This document shows positions 18,480-27,468 of a DNA stretch of 64,000 nt, piece after piece. The position numbers and the translations under genes are program-made. Below the pieces are notes generated by a model. It ran no database searches. It saw only the letters and a list, made by a program, of their open reading frames with translations, and was not told where the DNA came from. The stretch's first letter is position 1. Every line of letters begins with the position of its first letter. The DNA comes from UBA822 sp036336795 (GTDB taxonomy: Bacteria > Gemmatimonadota > Gemmatimonadetes > Longimicrobiales > Gaopeijiaceae): contig JAYZFL010000006.1 in the NCBI GenBank assembly GCA_036336795.1, positions 18,785-82,784 of the forward strand, given 5' to 3'.

Positions 18480-20368
18480 AGTGGGTTCAATTGCGCCTGC
18501 GCGCACTCCGGGCCGGGATGGCTCGCGTGTTGCGCGGTGGCGTCTTATCAGCATCTCTCATTGTGCCCGGGGGCATGCTTGTCTCCGAAGTGCAAGCCCA
18601 GGATCCCGACAGCGTTTTGACAACTCCTGATTCCTTGGAAGGGAGGGTGGACTCGCTCGCTACTGAAGTAGTGACGCTCCCCCGAATGGCGCCGGGCACG
18701 GGTCCGTCCTATGCAGCAGGTGTTTGGGTTTGGGAACGACGAACGCTCGAGTCGACAAGGGCCATTACTTTGTCGGAGTTGGTCGGATTAGTTCCAGGTA
18801 TAATCTCCCTGCGGGGTGGAGACTACGGAACCCCGGTCGGCGTGAGTTCATTCGGCGTCGGTGGTGGACGTGTCCGTGTTGTTTGGGATGGCTTCGATTG
18901 GGTACCACTCGACGGAGCTGTTCCGGATCTGTCGAGAATTAGCCTGGCGGGCCTCGACGAGGTCCGGGTAGAGCGACATCCGGGAGAGCTCCTCATCGAG
19001 ATTCGCAGTAAGGAACCAACGTCGTCTGAGCCGGCGACGGTAGTCCACGTGGGGACAGGGGATCTAGGGACGAACGTCGTTCGAGGCGTCTTCGCACATC
19101 CGAACATACTTGCGGGCGCTCTCACATTCTCTTTGGATCGTGTGGACACCCGAGGTCCGGGCTTATCCGCTGCTGGCTCACTGAGTGGCGTGAGTCTGCG
19201 GTACGCTCTCCGTCGTAGTGAGAGAGGGGGGATCGTAGCAGAAATTCGCCGCCTGACACCCCAAACCGACGTTTCCGGATATCCTTCGAAGCTCAAGCGG
19301 AACGACTGGAACTTGCGCGGGAGATGGCGGTTTACCGAGGGCCTGATTGGAGAGGCATTTTGGGGTGCATCATCGTTGTCTGGTGAGGCAGATGATCCGG
19401 TTGCCGGGATCATCGATGCCAGGCGGCCTCAATTTGGGCTCAGGACTAGTTATGAGCGGGGTGGCTTGTGGGGGAAGGGATCCGCGCACCTTTATTCGGG
19501 GGATGGACTGCAGAACGATGCCTATGAGTTTGCGGTCGGTGTGAATCGTTCACAGGTAGTTTCAGTGGACGGATCGCTCCGGATGGAGCGTTGGGAGGGA
19601 ACTGGGGCATCGTCGTGGAGGGCTAGAGCTCAATCTATCTCTCTAGCAGGAGTTTCTCTATTTGCCTCGTACGAAGACGGAATGCGTGGAGCTCCGTATG
19701 TTCCTGAGTACGAAGAATACCTCCTCTCTTTAGTTCCTGGGTCCTCGATACTCCCCAGTTCAACGGTTTCTACGCAGGCGCCCACTCCCCGGTTCACGAA
19801 CAATACCGGCATACGGGTAGGGGGAATGGTGGTCCTGGGAAATTCGACCTTGGCAGCGGCCCGGATCACCACTGAAAACGACATAACGCGCCCTCTTGGA
19901 CTTCTTCTTGACCGGCGTGGCATGTCGGTCGAAGGCGGTAAGCGTAAGGGATACGAGCTCATGACGAGCTTATCCCTCCCGATTCCCGGCTTCAAAATGG
20001 AAGGCACTTACCAAGCTTGGGACGAGGAGGGTATATACCTTCCGAAGCACTCTTGGCAGGGGGCGTTGACATACTATGGGCTCTTCAAGGAGTCGAAAAA
20101 CCTGGAGGTTTGGGGTACCGTGGGGATGACCGGTCGGGATTCGATGTTGCTACCCATTTTAAGTGTGGACGGCGATCCCACTTCCGAGCTCGCCCGAGCG
20201 CCATTATTCGAATACTGGTTCGCCTTCGTTCAGGTCCGAATCGTTACAGTGAATGTTTTCATCCGCTGGGAGAATCTCACGGGGAAAAGAGACAATTTCG
20301 ATTTTCCCGATCGACTTCAACCTCGGTTCCGTACGCTCTATGGTGTGCGGTGGACCATGAACAACTGA
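18476..20368 (+). CDS. TonB-plug outer-membrane protein
   Basis: A 630-residue predicted outer-membrane protein. The GTG at 18,476 overlaps the pepA stop codon (GTGA) and is favoured; a GTG at 18,455 and an ATG at 18,518 are alternatives. A signal peptide ends near VQAQ-DPDS. The next part resembles the plug domain of TonB-dependent receptors: LSELVGLVPGI, RVRVVWDGF and LAGLDEVRVERHPG, where the plug contacts the barrel. The remainder is a run of alternating beta-strands ending in a C-terminal VRWTMNN strand. It is shorter than usual receptors and no TonB box is clear. Placement between two aminopeptidase genes suggests peptide uptake, but the ligand is unknown. Confidence 0.65.
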   Translation: MKWVQLRLRALRAGMARVLRGGVLSASLIVPGGMLVSEVQAQDPDSVLTTPDSLEGRVDSLATEVVTLPRMAPGTGPSYAAGVWVWERRTLESTRAITLSELVGLVPGIISLRGGDYGTPVGVSSFGVGGGRVRVVWDGFDWVPLDGAVPDLSRISLAGLDEVRVERHPGELLIEIRSKEPTSSEPATVVHVGTGDLGTNVVRGVFAHPNILAGALTFSLDRVDTRGPGLSAAGSLSGVSLRYALRRSERGGIVAEIRRLTPQTDVSGYPSKLKRNDWNLRGRWRFTEGLIGEAFWGASSLSGEADDPVAGIIDARRPQFGLRTSYERGGLWGKGSAHLYSGDGLQNDAYEFAVGVNRSQVVSVDGSLRMERWEGTGASSWRARAQSISLAGVSLFASYEDGMRGAPYVPEYEEYLLSLVPGSSILPSSTVSTQAPTPRFTNNTGIRVGGMVVLGNSTLAAARITTENDITRPLGLLLDRRGMSVEGGKRKGYELMTSLSLPIPGFKMEGTYQAWDEEGIYLPKHSWQGALTYYGLFKESKNLEVWGTVGMTGRDSMLLPILSVDGDPTSELARAPLFEYWFAFVQVRIVTVNVFIRWENLTGKRDNFDFPDRLQPRFRTLYGVRWTMNN

Positions 20369-20389
20369 TGCAAGTATCACTTGGGTACA

Positions 20390-20404
20390 CACCTCTCGGA
20401 GGTG
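20390..20404 (+). promoter_or_regulatory. Hairpin covering a Shine-Dalgarno
   Basis: CACCTC and GAGGTG form a perfect 6-bp stem with loop TCG. The right arm holds the GGAGG of the M55 peptidase gene, whose ATG lies at 20,409. If it folds in the mRNA it would hide the ribosome-binding site. A chance anti-SD match is possible. Confidence 0.35.
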
Positions 20405-20408
20405 AACT

Positions 20409-21317
20409 ATGAGCGCGCGCGCGATTGTGTTGAGCGTAACTTTGTTAACCCTTCCTGCTACGCTGTTACGTACTGCACCGGCCGATTCTCAACAGCCACT
20501 CAAATTCTTTATCTCGGTGGATCTAGAAGGCATCGGTGGAGTCGGGTCCCCGTTGATGACTAGCACTGGCGGGAAAGATTATGGGCTTTCCAGACAGTTC
20601 CTGACCCGGGAAGTCAACTCTGTTGTAGCGGCAATTTTCGAGCGTATCCCGGAGGCTGATATCCTCGTGAATGATTCCCACGGTGACCATCAGAATGTGC
20701 TACACGGGGAACTCGATCCTAAAGTTAGTTACATCCAAGGTTCCATTAAGCCCCTTGGAATGGTACAGGGGCTAGAATCTTCCTTCAATGGAGTAATCTT
20801 CGTCGGATACCATGCCAAGGCTGGTGATCCCGATGGGTTCCTTGCCCACACCGGCAGCGGTTCCGTCAAGGGTTTGTGGCTGAACGATGTAGAGGTAGGT
20901 GAAGGTGGGATGAATGCGGCGTTTGCAGGTAGCCTTGGGGTGCCTGTGATCTTGGTGGCGGGTGATTCCGCAGCAACCGCTGAGTTGGGTCAACTACTCG
21001 GCACGGAGACAGTTACGACGAAGATCGCTGAAACTCCTTCTTCAGCCCGGCTCCTCCACCCTGACGTGGTGAACGATAAGCTACACGAGGCCACAGGAGT
21101 TGCACTTAACCGACTTGAGAACAGTGATTTTGATCCGCTCGAACTTGGTTCGCCCGTTGAGATCAGGATGAGGTTCGCGTCAACTACACACGTGGATGTC
21201 CTCCAGTCGATTCCGGGGATGTCAAAAATAGATGGATTCACGATCAGGTATGTGGCTCGTAATATGGATGAAGCATACCGACTTATCCGACTTATGTACC
21301 GGTTTGTGAGTGCGTGA
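20409..21317 (+). CDS. M55-family D-aminopeptidase, exported
   Basis: Zinc-dependent D-aminopeptidase related to DppA of Bacillus, which acts on D-alanyl peptides. A signal peptide (about residues 1-28) is followed by the zinc-ligand strand SVDLEGIGGV, with the aspartate and glutamate pair of the family. NDSHGDHQN then supplies histidine ligands and GYHAKAGD a further one. VEVGEGGMNAAFAGSLGVPVIL matches the conserved core. The length of 302 residues is normal. GGAGG at 20,398-20,402 lies 6 bases before the ATG and can pair in a small hairpin. The gene closes the pepA/TonB-plug group and fits periplasmic processing of D-amino-acid peptides from peptidoglycan or food peptides. Confidence 0.87.
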   Translation: MSARAIVLSVTLLTLPATLLRTAPADSQQPLKFFISVDLEGIGGVGSPLMTSTGGKDYGLSRQFLTREVNSVVAAIFERIPEADILVNDSHGDHQNVLHGELDPKVSYIQGSIKPLGMVQGLESSFNGVIFVGYHAKAGDPDGFLAHTGSGSVKGLWLNDVEVGEGGMNAAFAGSLGVPVILVAGDSAATAELGQLLGTETVTTKIAETPSSARLLHPDVVNDKLHEATGVALNRLENSDFDPLELGSPVEIRMRFASTTHVDVLQSIPGMSKIDGFTIRYVARNMDEAYRLIRLMYRFVSA

Positions 21318-21421
21318 AAGAAATCTGTAATAGAACGGCCACATGATGAGTAAAGCCCGACCCCGGACTCTGACCCATTAAAGGGCCAGGAGGGTGGCAC
21401 CCCAATAGGCGGTAAATAAAG

Positions 21422-22315
21422 ATGATTCGAAGCATGACGGGCTTTGGAGAAGCGGAAAGGAACACCGATGCCGGCAAGGTGCGTGTCGAAATCAAAACCG
21501 TGAATCATCGGTTTTTCAACGCGAGCGTGAGAACCCCTAACGGTTTCGATCGTTTCGAGTCCGAGATTCAACAGTGTTTGAGGGCGTACGTGAGTCGGGG
21601 TCATATCACCTATACCCTTTCATTCGAGCGGAAAGGTGTGAGTAATGATACCTCGGTACCTGAGTTGGATTTGGAACGAGCAAGGTGCTACGGAGAAATG
21701 CTCGAGGAGCTCAAACAAGAGCTGGGACTAGAAGACCCTATAGGGGTCTCTGACATCGCAGGATTTAGAGACATTTTCACGGTCTCAGAACGGTTGGATA
21801 TGGCCGCGGAAATTGACGCCGATCTGATCGGTGAACTTACTCAGATGGCTGTCGCCAACGCTGTCGATTTACGGGAAACTGAGGGGGCTAGGCTACAACT
21901 AGATTTGGAGGAACGATTGGACGTGATTGATGCGGGATTAAGTCTGGTGGAAGTCAGGGCTCCCCATCGTGTCGCTACTAAACGGGATCGCTTGCGTTCT
22001 GCAGTTCAGGAGCTCGTCGAGACGGAGGCTATCGATGAGGATCGACTTGCCCGCGAAATTGCTTACCTTGCTGAGAAATGGGATATCAATGAGGAGATTG
22101 TCCGGTTTCGGTCTCACGTCACGCTATTCCGTGAAACTCTTGCAATCAACCCACCCGAGCCGGTTGGCAAGCGCCTGGGGTTTGTGATTCAAGAGATGCA
22201 GAGAGAGGCCAACACAATCGGATCCAAGGCTAATGACACCGAGATCAGCCAGGCTGTAGTCTCACTGAAGGAAGAGATCGAGCGTCTCCGTGAACAGTTG
22301 GAGAATGTGGAGTGA
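21422..22315 (+). CDS. yicC: YicC-family endoribonuclease
   Basis: A 297-residue member of the YicC/YloC family, associated with RNA cleavage and regulation of RyhB-type RNAs in E. coli. It opens with the signature IRSMTGFGEAER, continues with VEIKTVNHRF and R-x-P, and ends with the DUF1732 segment KRLGFVIQEMQREANTIGSKA. YicC is usually found near gmk, and here the gmk GTG overlaps its TGA by 4 bases. It opens a long housekeeping run. No strong Shine-Dalgarno precedes the ATG. Confidence 0.93.
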   Translation: MIRSMTGFGEAERNTDAGKVRVEIKTVNHRFFNASVRTPNGFDRFESEIQQCLRAYVSRGHITYTLSFERKGVSNDTSVPELDLERARCYGEMLEELKQELGLEDPIGVSDIAGFRDIFTVSERLDMAAEIDADLIGELTQMAVANAVDLRETEGARLQLDLEERLDVIDAGLSLVEVRAPHRVATKRDRLRSAVQELVETEAIDEDRLAREIAYLAEKWDINEEIVRFRSHVTLFRETLAINPPEPVGKRLGFVIQEMQREANTIGSKANDTEISQAVVSLKEEIERLREQLENVE

Positions 22316-22980
22316 GTGCCTCTCCGCTCAGAGCTTTTCCTGTGGTTCTCTCAGCACCCAGCGGAACCGGCAAAACCACCATCGCTAGAGCGTTGGTCGA
22401 AGGCTCTGAAGAGTTCTTTTTTTCTCTATCAACTACCACTAGGTCGCCGCGGGCCGAAGAAGTTGATGGTGTGGACTATCACTTCGTATCGGAGTCGGCT
22501 TTCCAAGCGATGGTTGACGCGAGAGAGTTCGTGGAGTGGGCCACGGTGCACGGCCACATGTACGGGACTACCCGTGAAGGACTTCGATCGGCAGAGGAAG
22601 CAGGGCGTAACCTAGTTCTCGATATCGACGTGCAAGGTGCCCTGCAGGTGCGGGCTCGGGTCCCCGAGGCAGTTCTTGTATTTGTGGTCCCTCCCACAGC
22701 GGACGTTCTACTCGAGCGTCTCCAAGGAAGAGCTACGGAAAGTGCCGACGCGGTCATGCGTCGGCTGAGTAATGCCCAAGGTGAGCTTGATAAGGCGGGA
22801 TACTTTGACTACATCTTGGTCAACGAGAAGGTTGAGCAGACAGTTGAGGACGTTCGCGCCATCGTGCTGGCCGAGAGTCGTCGTACTACTGACGCCATCG
22901 ACTTATCGCATGTGATTCGCCAACTTCAAGAGGGGATTGAGGAAATTCTCAATCACGAGCTCGATTCGGTTGGCAAGTGA
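22312..22980 (+). CDS. gmk: Guanylate kinase
   Basis: Phosphorylates GMP to GDP with ATP. It has the P-loop SAPSGTGKTT (residues 14-23), the GMP-binding STTTRSPRAEEVDGVDYHF, the LDIDVQGA strand and the lid-region VLLERLQGRATES. The length of 222 residues is slightly long for the family, with a C-terminal extension. The GTG start overlaps the yicC stop by 4 bases, showing translational coupling. Confidence 0.95.
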   Translation: MSASPLRAFPVVLSAPSGTGKTTIARALVEGSEEFFFSLSTTTRSPRAEEVDGVDYHFVSESAFQAMVDAREFVEWATVHGHMYGTTREGLRSAEEAGRNLVLDIDVQGALQVRARVPEAVLVFVVPPTADVLLERLQGRATESADAVMRRLSNAQGELDKAGYFDYILVNEKVEQTVEDVRAIVLAESRRTTDAIDLSHVIRQLQEGIEEILNHELDSVGK

Positions 22981-23038
22981 TATAGTGTAAGATATTGCTA
23001 AATAAGGATATAAAAGGGTATAGCCCGGGGGTCCTATC

Positions 23039-23254
23039 ATGCGCGTATTTACACCTGACGAGTCAGCTAAGCACACGCAAAGTAAGTATCTCGGTGTGCT
23101 CGTGGCCGCGAAGTACGCCCGGGAGCTCAATTCATTACCACGTGAGACTCTTCCGCTGGGCGAGGAAAAGAAGCTCACCACGAGGTCACTCGAGGCGCTG
23201 ACCTCGGGGCAGATTGAATTCCGCCTCGTCGGACGGAGACGCCGGGAGGACTAG
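23039..23254 (+). CDS. rpoZ: RNA polymerase omega subunit
   Basis: A 71-residue omega subunit that helps assembly of the beta-prime subunit. YLGVLVAAKYARELN corresponds to the conserved AAxRARxLN core and EEKKLTTRSLEALTSGQIEF to the conserved helix after it. Position directly after gmk and before coaBC is the usual gene order in many bacteria. The gap of 58 bases from gmk is AT-rich and could contain a promoter, but I could not pick a convincing one. Confidence 0.9.
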   Translation: MRVFTPDESAKHTQSKYLGVLVAAKYARELNSLPRETLPLGEEKKLTTRSLEALTSGQIEFRLVGRRRRED

Positions 23255-23313
23255 CGTTCTCGGGTGCTCCGACCGCGCTCACGCCGCTGGGAGCGAGGGT
23301 TTTGTCCGGAAGT

Positions 23314-24543
23314 ATGCTTCAACCACGACGTCCCTGGCAGGGTCGCCGCATCGTTCTCGGGGTTACCGGGGGTATCGCCGCCTATAAGGCTGTTCAGATA
23401 GCGAGAAACCTGACACGGCTTGGCGCTACCGTCGATACAATCCTCACTTCGGGTGCACGGCACTTTGTCCAACCACTCTCGTTTGAGGGAGTGACGGGTC
23501 GTCCTGCGTCCACAGAGCTTTTCTCCACGGACGGGGCTGCGCTCCACATCAGAACCGGTTCCGAAGCTGATGTTGTATGCGTAGCACCTGCGACGGCCGA
23601 CTTTTTGGCGCGAGCAGCTCAAGGGCGAGCGGACGACTTGCTGACGACGACGCTCTTGGCGACTCGTGCCCCCGTAATCCTTTGTCCGGCGATGAATGAT
23701 CTCATGTTCTCCCACACCCAGACACAGGCCAATGTGTCCTACCTCTCCGAGGTCCTCTCCTATCGCATCGCAGGACCTGGTGTAGGTCCACTGGCGTTTA
23801 GCGAAGGGGAGGGTCGTGGAAGAATGCTTGAGCCCGATGAGATTATTGAGGAAATCGGGCGAGCTTTAGTCAGGCCATCTGCTATCCGAGGAAAGAAGAT
23901 CGTCGTAACTGCGGGTCCTACACGAGAAACCATCGACCCGGTAAGGTACATGGGGAACCGATCATCGGGCCGGATGGGCTTTGCTCTTGCAGCTGCTGCC
24001 TGGCGAAGAGGGGCGGAGGTGACCGTAGTAACGGGTCCTGTGGCTCTGACCTATCCTTACGGAGTGGAGGTTCTCAGGGTGGAGAGCACAGAGGAAATGT
24101 TAGCGACGGTCTCCAAGGAGCTACCTGAGGCCGACGTATCCTTTTTCGCAGCCGCCGTATCTGATTACCGTGTGGCAGACCACTTCCCCGAAAAGCTGAA
24201 ACGCTCCGAGACGGGACCGGAGATGGTGCTGACCCTGACTGAAAATCCGGATATTGCGGGTGATACCCGTGATCTGAGGAAGAAGGGATCCCTCTCTGTC
24301 GGGTTCGCTCTCGAGACGGAATCACTTCTGGAGAACGCCCGAAATAAACTCAAGTCGAAGGGCTTTGATCTGATTGTGGCAAATAACGCAGAAGAGCCGG
24401 GTTCAGGTTTTGAGGTGGAGACCAACCGCGTTGTCCTCCTCGACAGCCGAGGCGAAGATAAAGAGCTTCCGCTTTTGAGTAAGCACGAGGTCGCTGAGAT
24501 GATTCTGGACAAGGTTTCCGAACTTCTGGAGCCGTCTGAGTGA
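23314..24543 (+). CDS. coaBC: Phosphopantothenoylcysteine synthetase/decarboxylase
   Basis: Bifunctional coenzyme A biosynthesis protein. The CoaC decarboxylase half (about residues 1-185) has GVTGGIAAYK for FMN, H78 (ALHIRTG) and the PAMN motif with N128. The CoaB ligase half begins at KKIVVTAGPTRETIDPVRY and includes NRSSGRMG and AAVSDYRV. An unusual point is the substrate-clamp motif, which is ACGD in E. coli Dfp (catalytic C158). It reads A161-F162-S163-E164 here, so that cysteine is absent; some other lineages also vary at this place. The ATG at 23,314 gives a family-like N-terminus; a TTG at 23,302 is possible. Confidence 0.92.
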   Translation: MLQPRRPWQGRRIVLGVTGGIAAYKAVQIARNLTRLGATVDTILTSGARHFVQPLSFEGVTGRPASTELFSTDGAALHIRTGSEADVVCVAPATADFLARAAQGRADDLLTTTLLATRAPVILCPAMNDLMFSHTQTQANVSYLSEVLSYRIAGPGVGPLAFSEGEGRGRMLEPDEIIEEIGRALVRPSAIRGKKIVVTAGPTRETIDPVRYMGNRSSGRMGFALAAAAWRRGAEVTVVTGPVALTYPYGVEVLRVESTEEMLATVSKELPEADVSFFAAAVSDYRVADHFPEKLKRSETGPEMVLTLTENPDIAGDTRDLRKKGSLSVGFALETESLLENARNKLKSKGFDLIVANNAEEPGSGFEVETNRVVLLDSRGEDKELPLLSKHEVAEMILDKVSELLEPSE

Positions 24544-25331
24544 GTCCGAGGTTCGACGGACGTCGTGAGGTGGCACGGTTTCTCGTCCAGAGGAAAGATC
24601 TTGGTCTGGGGGAGATTTTCTTAGACAGACTAAGTCGAAAGCAGTTCCTCAAGTGCGCGGACCAGCGGGAAGATAGTTCTGAATCCGTGTCTGGAGAGGC
24701 CACCGCTGTCTCCTCTCCGGAGCTAGTTCCAGTGGCGCGTGATTTGGATGAACCATCCCCTGAGGTGGATGTCAGCCAACTTGACTACGAGGTACTCAAG
24801 CAAGTCGCCGAGTCGTGCGAACGTTGCCGGCTTTCAAAGGGGCGAACCCAAGTTGTCTTCTCCGATGGGAATCCCCAGGCCCGTCTCATAATCGTTGGGG
24901 AGGCTCCCGGAGCGAATGAAGATCGCACCGGCCTCCCCTTCGTTGGCCAGGCAGGGAAGTTGCTCGATCTCCTTTTGGCATCGATAGATCTCTCGAGGAG
25001 GGACACTGCATACATCTGCAATGTGCTCAAGTGCCGACCGCCGGCGAATCGGGATCCTATGGTCGATGAGATTGATCTGTGCGCACCGTATCTAAGGCGA
25101 CAGATTGCCTTGGTCGCGCCGGAGGTTATTCTGGCTGTGGGCACGTTCGCGGCAAAATTGCTAACCGGGAAGAATCGCCCGCTTGGGAAGCTCCGGGGTT
25201 CGGTGTTTTCCTATGAGGGCGTCCCCCTGGTCGTGACGTATCATCCGGCGGCGCTTTTAAGAAATCCGAGCTGGACTCGTTCGACGTGGAATGATCTCCA
25301 GCTCCTTCGAGAGGTCTTGGATAGAAACTGA
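24540..25331 (+). CDS. Uracil-DNA glycosylase, family 4 (Fe-S)
   Basis: Base-excision repair enzyme removing uracil from DNA. The catalytic domain begins near residue 85. Motif A is GEAPGANED (about 120-128) with FVGQAGKLLD, and motif B is TYHPAALLRNP. Four cysteines expected to hold a 4Fe-4S cluster are C93, C96, C165 (VLKCRPP) and C181. The first 80 residues are a low-conservation, acidic extension that begins with a short helical module (FDGRREVARFLVQR). The GTG start overlaps the coaBC stop (GTGA), and the stop overlaps the dnaB start. Also annotated as a type of DNA polymerase-related UDG in many genomes. Confidence 0.92.
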   Translation: MSPRFDGRREVARFLVQRKDLGLGEIFLDRLSRKQFLKCADQREDSSESVSGEATAVSSPELVPVARDLDEPSPEVDVSQLDYEVLKQVAESCERCRLSKGRTQVVFSDGNPQARLIIVGEAPGANEDRTGLPFVGQAGKLLDLLLASIDLSRRDTAYICNVLKCRPPANRDPMVDEIDLCAPYLRRQIALVAPEVILAVGTFAAKLLTGKNRPLGKLRGSVFSYEGVPLVVTYHPAALLRNPSWTRSTWNDLQLLREVLDRN

Positions 25332-26737
25332 TGGAGAGTGCGTCAATCCCGGCGGTGATCCCCGGATACGATCGGCAGCCACCTTATTCGCTCGAAGCCG
25401 AAGTGTCGGTACTCGGTGGAATGCTCATCGATAACGACGCGGTTGCTCGTGCGATCGAGATCGTCCCCTCCGATTCCATGTTCTATCGGGAGGCGAACAG
25501 GCGCGTCTTCAGGGCGATGGTGAGCCTCTTCGAGCGTGGAGAGGTCGTTGATGTCGTCACGTTAAATGAAAAACTCAAGAATACTAGTGAACTTGAGGCA
25601 GCCGGTGGCGCGCCATATCTAGCCGAACTTCTCGATGCGGTTCCCACTGCTGCGAACATTGATTATCACGCCCGCATCGTTCGGGACAAGGCTCTTCTCA
25701 GACGACTGATAGACGCGGCCTCTGACATCATTAGGGACACCTACGATCAGGGTGAACTCAAGGTGGAGGAAGTACTCGATCAAGCCGAACAAAGAGTCTT
25801 CCAAGTGGCCGAGACCCACGATCGGGGGGGCTTCGAACGGATCAAGGAGCTCTTGTGGCCAGCTATGGAGCACATCGATAAACTCCAGGAGTCCCCTGGG
25901 GGAATCACGGGCGTGCCCACCGGCTTCAGAGACCTTGATCGGATGACGATGGGTCTACAAAACGGTGACTTGGTCATTGTCGCAGGTCGCCCTTCCATGG
26001 GTAAGACGTCGTTGGCGCTCAATGTTGCTCTTTCTGCTGCGATTCAGCACGCTACGAAGGTCGCCATCTTTTCCTTGGAGATGTCGAAGCAGCAGCTTGT
26101 GCTCCGCTTCCTATGTGCCGAGGGTAGGGTTGATGCCCAGAAGCTGCGGGGGGGCAGGATGAGTCCCGAGGAATACGAAAGGCTGGGGAAGGCAGCCGGA
26201 CTCTTGAATACGGCACCGCTTTGGATCGATGATTCACCCGGAAGCACTGTTTTGGAAATGCGTGCAAAGGCTCGGCGCCTTAAGTCGGAGGGAAACCTGG
26301 AGCTCTTAATTATCGACTATATGCAGCTGATGGCTGGCAGCGGGCGCACCGAGAGCCGAGTCCAGGAAGTCAGCGAGATCTCGAGGGGCCTCAAGGCTCT
26401 GGCTCGTGAGCTAGAGGTGCCCGTGATTGCGATCAGCCAGCTCAGCCGAGCACCAGAGCAAAGGACCGACCGCCGGCCGCAACTCTCGGATTTGAGGGAT
26501 AGTGGATCGATTGAGCAGGATGCCGATCTAGTCATGTTCTTGTATCGTCCTGAGTACTATTTCGGCGTCATCGACAGTGACGGTAAATCACTAGAGGGTG
26601 AAGCTGAATTGAATGTCGGGAAGCAGAGAAATGGCCCGACCGGTCCGGTCAAACTCTACTTCCACAAGGCCTATACCCGCTTCGATTCTAGGACGGCGCC
26701 TCCTAACGTCGACGGTGAAGCGGAAGCCGGTCAGTAA
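25331..26737 (+). CDS. dnaB: Replicative DNA helicase DnaB
   Basis: Hexameric helicase that unwinds DNA at the replication fork and binds primase. The N-terminal domain starts with PPYSLEAEVSVLGGML. The RecA-like domain has Walker A GRPSMGKTS (about residues 219-227), Walker B LLIIDYMQLM, and the arginine-finger and DNA-binding regions ISQLSRAPEQRTDRRPQLSDLRDSGSIEQ. The length of 468 residues is normal and no intein interrupts it. It overlaps the upstream UDG gene by one base (TGATG). Confidence 0.96.
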   Translation: MESASIPAVIPGYDRQPPYSLEAEVSVLGGMLIDNDAVARAIEIVPSDSMFYREANRRVFRAMVSLFERGEVVDVVTLNEKLKNTSELEAAGGAPYLAELLDAVPTAANIDYHARIVRDKALLRRLIDAASDIIRDTYDQGELKVEEVLDQAEQRVFQVAETHDRGGFERIKELLWPAMEHIDKLQESPGGITGVPTGFRDLDRMTMGLQNGDLVIVAGRPSMGKTSLALNVALSAAIQHATKVAIFSLEMSKQQLVLRFLCAEGRVDAQKLRGGRMSPEEYERLGKAAGLLNTAPLWIDDSPGSTVLEMRAKARRLKSEGNLELLIIDYMQLMAGSGRTESRVQEVSEISRGLKALARELEVPVIAISQLSRAPEQRTDRRPQLSDLRDSGSIEQDADLVMFLYRPEYYFGVIDSDGKSLEGEAELNVGKQRNGPTGPVKLYFHKAYTRFDSRTAPPNVDGEAEAGQ

Positions 26738-26745
26738 GAAGATTC

Positions 26746-27468
26746 GTGAGTGGGCTCTCCGACAGCGGAGCACGATTGAAACGAGGGATACCGACGGTCG
26801 GCGTGGTGGTACCGGCTGCTGGACTCGGGCGACGTATGGGAACACCCAAGCAATTCCTCGAACTCGCAGGTGAGCCCATCCTCCGAAGAGCTCTCCGTCC
26901 CTTTCTCGAATACCCAGGTGTCGAAGCGGTGGTCGTGGCACTTCCACCGGATCATGCGGCAGAGCCACCGAGTTGGCTGATGGAGTCCGACGAGAGGATT
27001 CACGTGGTCAGTGGAGGCTCGAGTCGGAGAGACTCGGTTTGGGTCGCTCTCCAACTTTTGCCCTCCGGCTTGGATGTGATCGTTGTACACGATGGCGCAC
27101 GTCCACTTGTCTCATCCGTCGTGGTTGCCCGATGTGTTGAAGTAGCGGCTGGAGGGATCGGTGCTGTAGCTGGCTTTCCGGTTGTGGACACATTGAAATG
27201 CGTGGACGGAGAAGGAACCGTGACGGAGACCGTGGATCGCTCACAACTCTGGCACGCCCAGACACCGCAGGCTTTTCCGGGGCATGCACTAATCGAAGCC
27301 TATCGTCGGGCGGTCTCGGAGGATTGGTTGGTCACCGATGATGCGGAGCTCATGGAGAGATCTGGTGGACAGGTGATGATGGTGGAATCGTTGTCTGGCA
27401 ACCTGAAGATCACACGGCCCTCGGACCTCGACACTGCGGAAGCCTTACTGGATCGTCGGGGCCCATGA
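26746..27468 (+). CDS. ispD: 2-C-methyl-D-erythritol 4-phosphate cytidylyltransferase
   Basis: MEP-pathway enzyme coupling CTP and methylerythritol phosphate. It has the nucleotide-binding PAAGLGRRMG (residues about 23-32) and K in GTPKQFLEL, the metal-binding VVHDGARPLVS, TDDAELME and GNLKITRPSDL. The GTG start is 9 bases after dnaB; the first 16 residues are non-conserved. The IspF domain often fused to or following IspD is not present here. The stop overlaps the next ATG. Confidence 0.92.
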   Translation: MSGLSDSGARLKRGIPTVGVVVPAAGLGRRMGTPKQFLELAGEPILRRALRPFLEYPGVEAVVVALPPDHAAEPPSWLMESDERIHVVSGGSSRRDSVWVALQLLPSGLDVIVVHDGARPLVSSVVVARCVEVAAGGIGAVAGFPVVDTLKCVDGEGTVTETVDRSQLWHAQTPQAFPGHALIEAYRRAVSEDWLVTDDAELMERSGGQVMMVESLSGNLKITRPSDLDTAEALLDRRGP

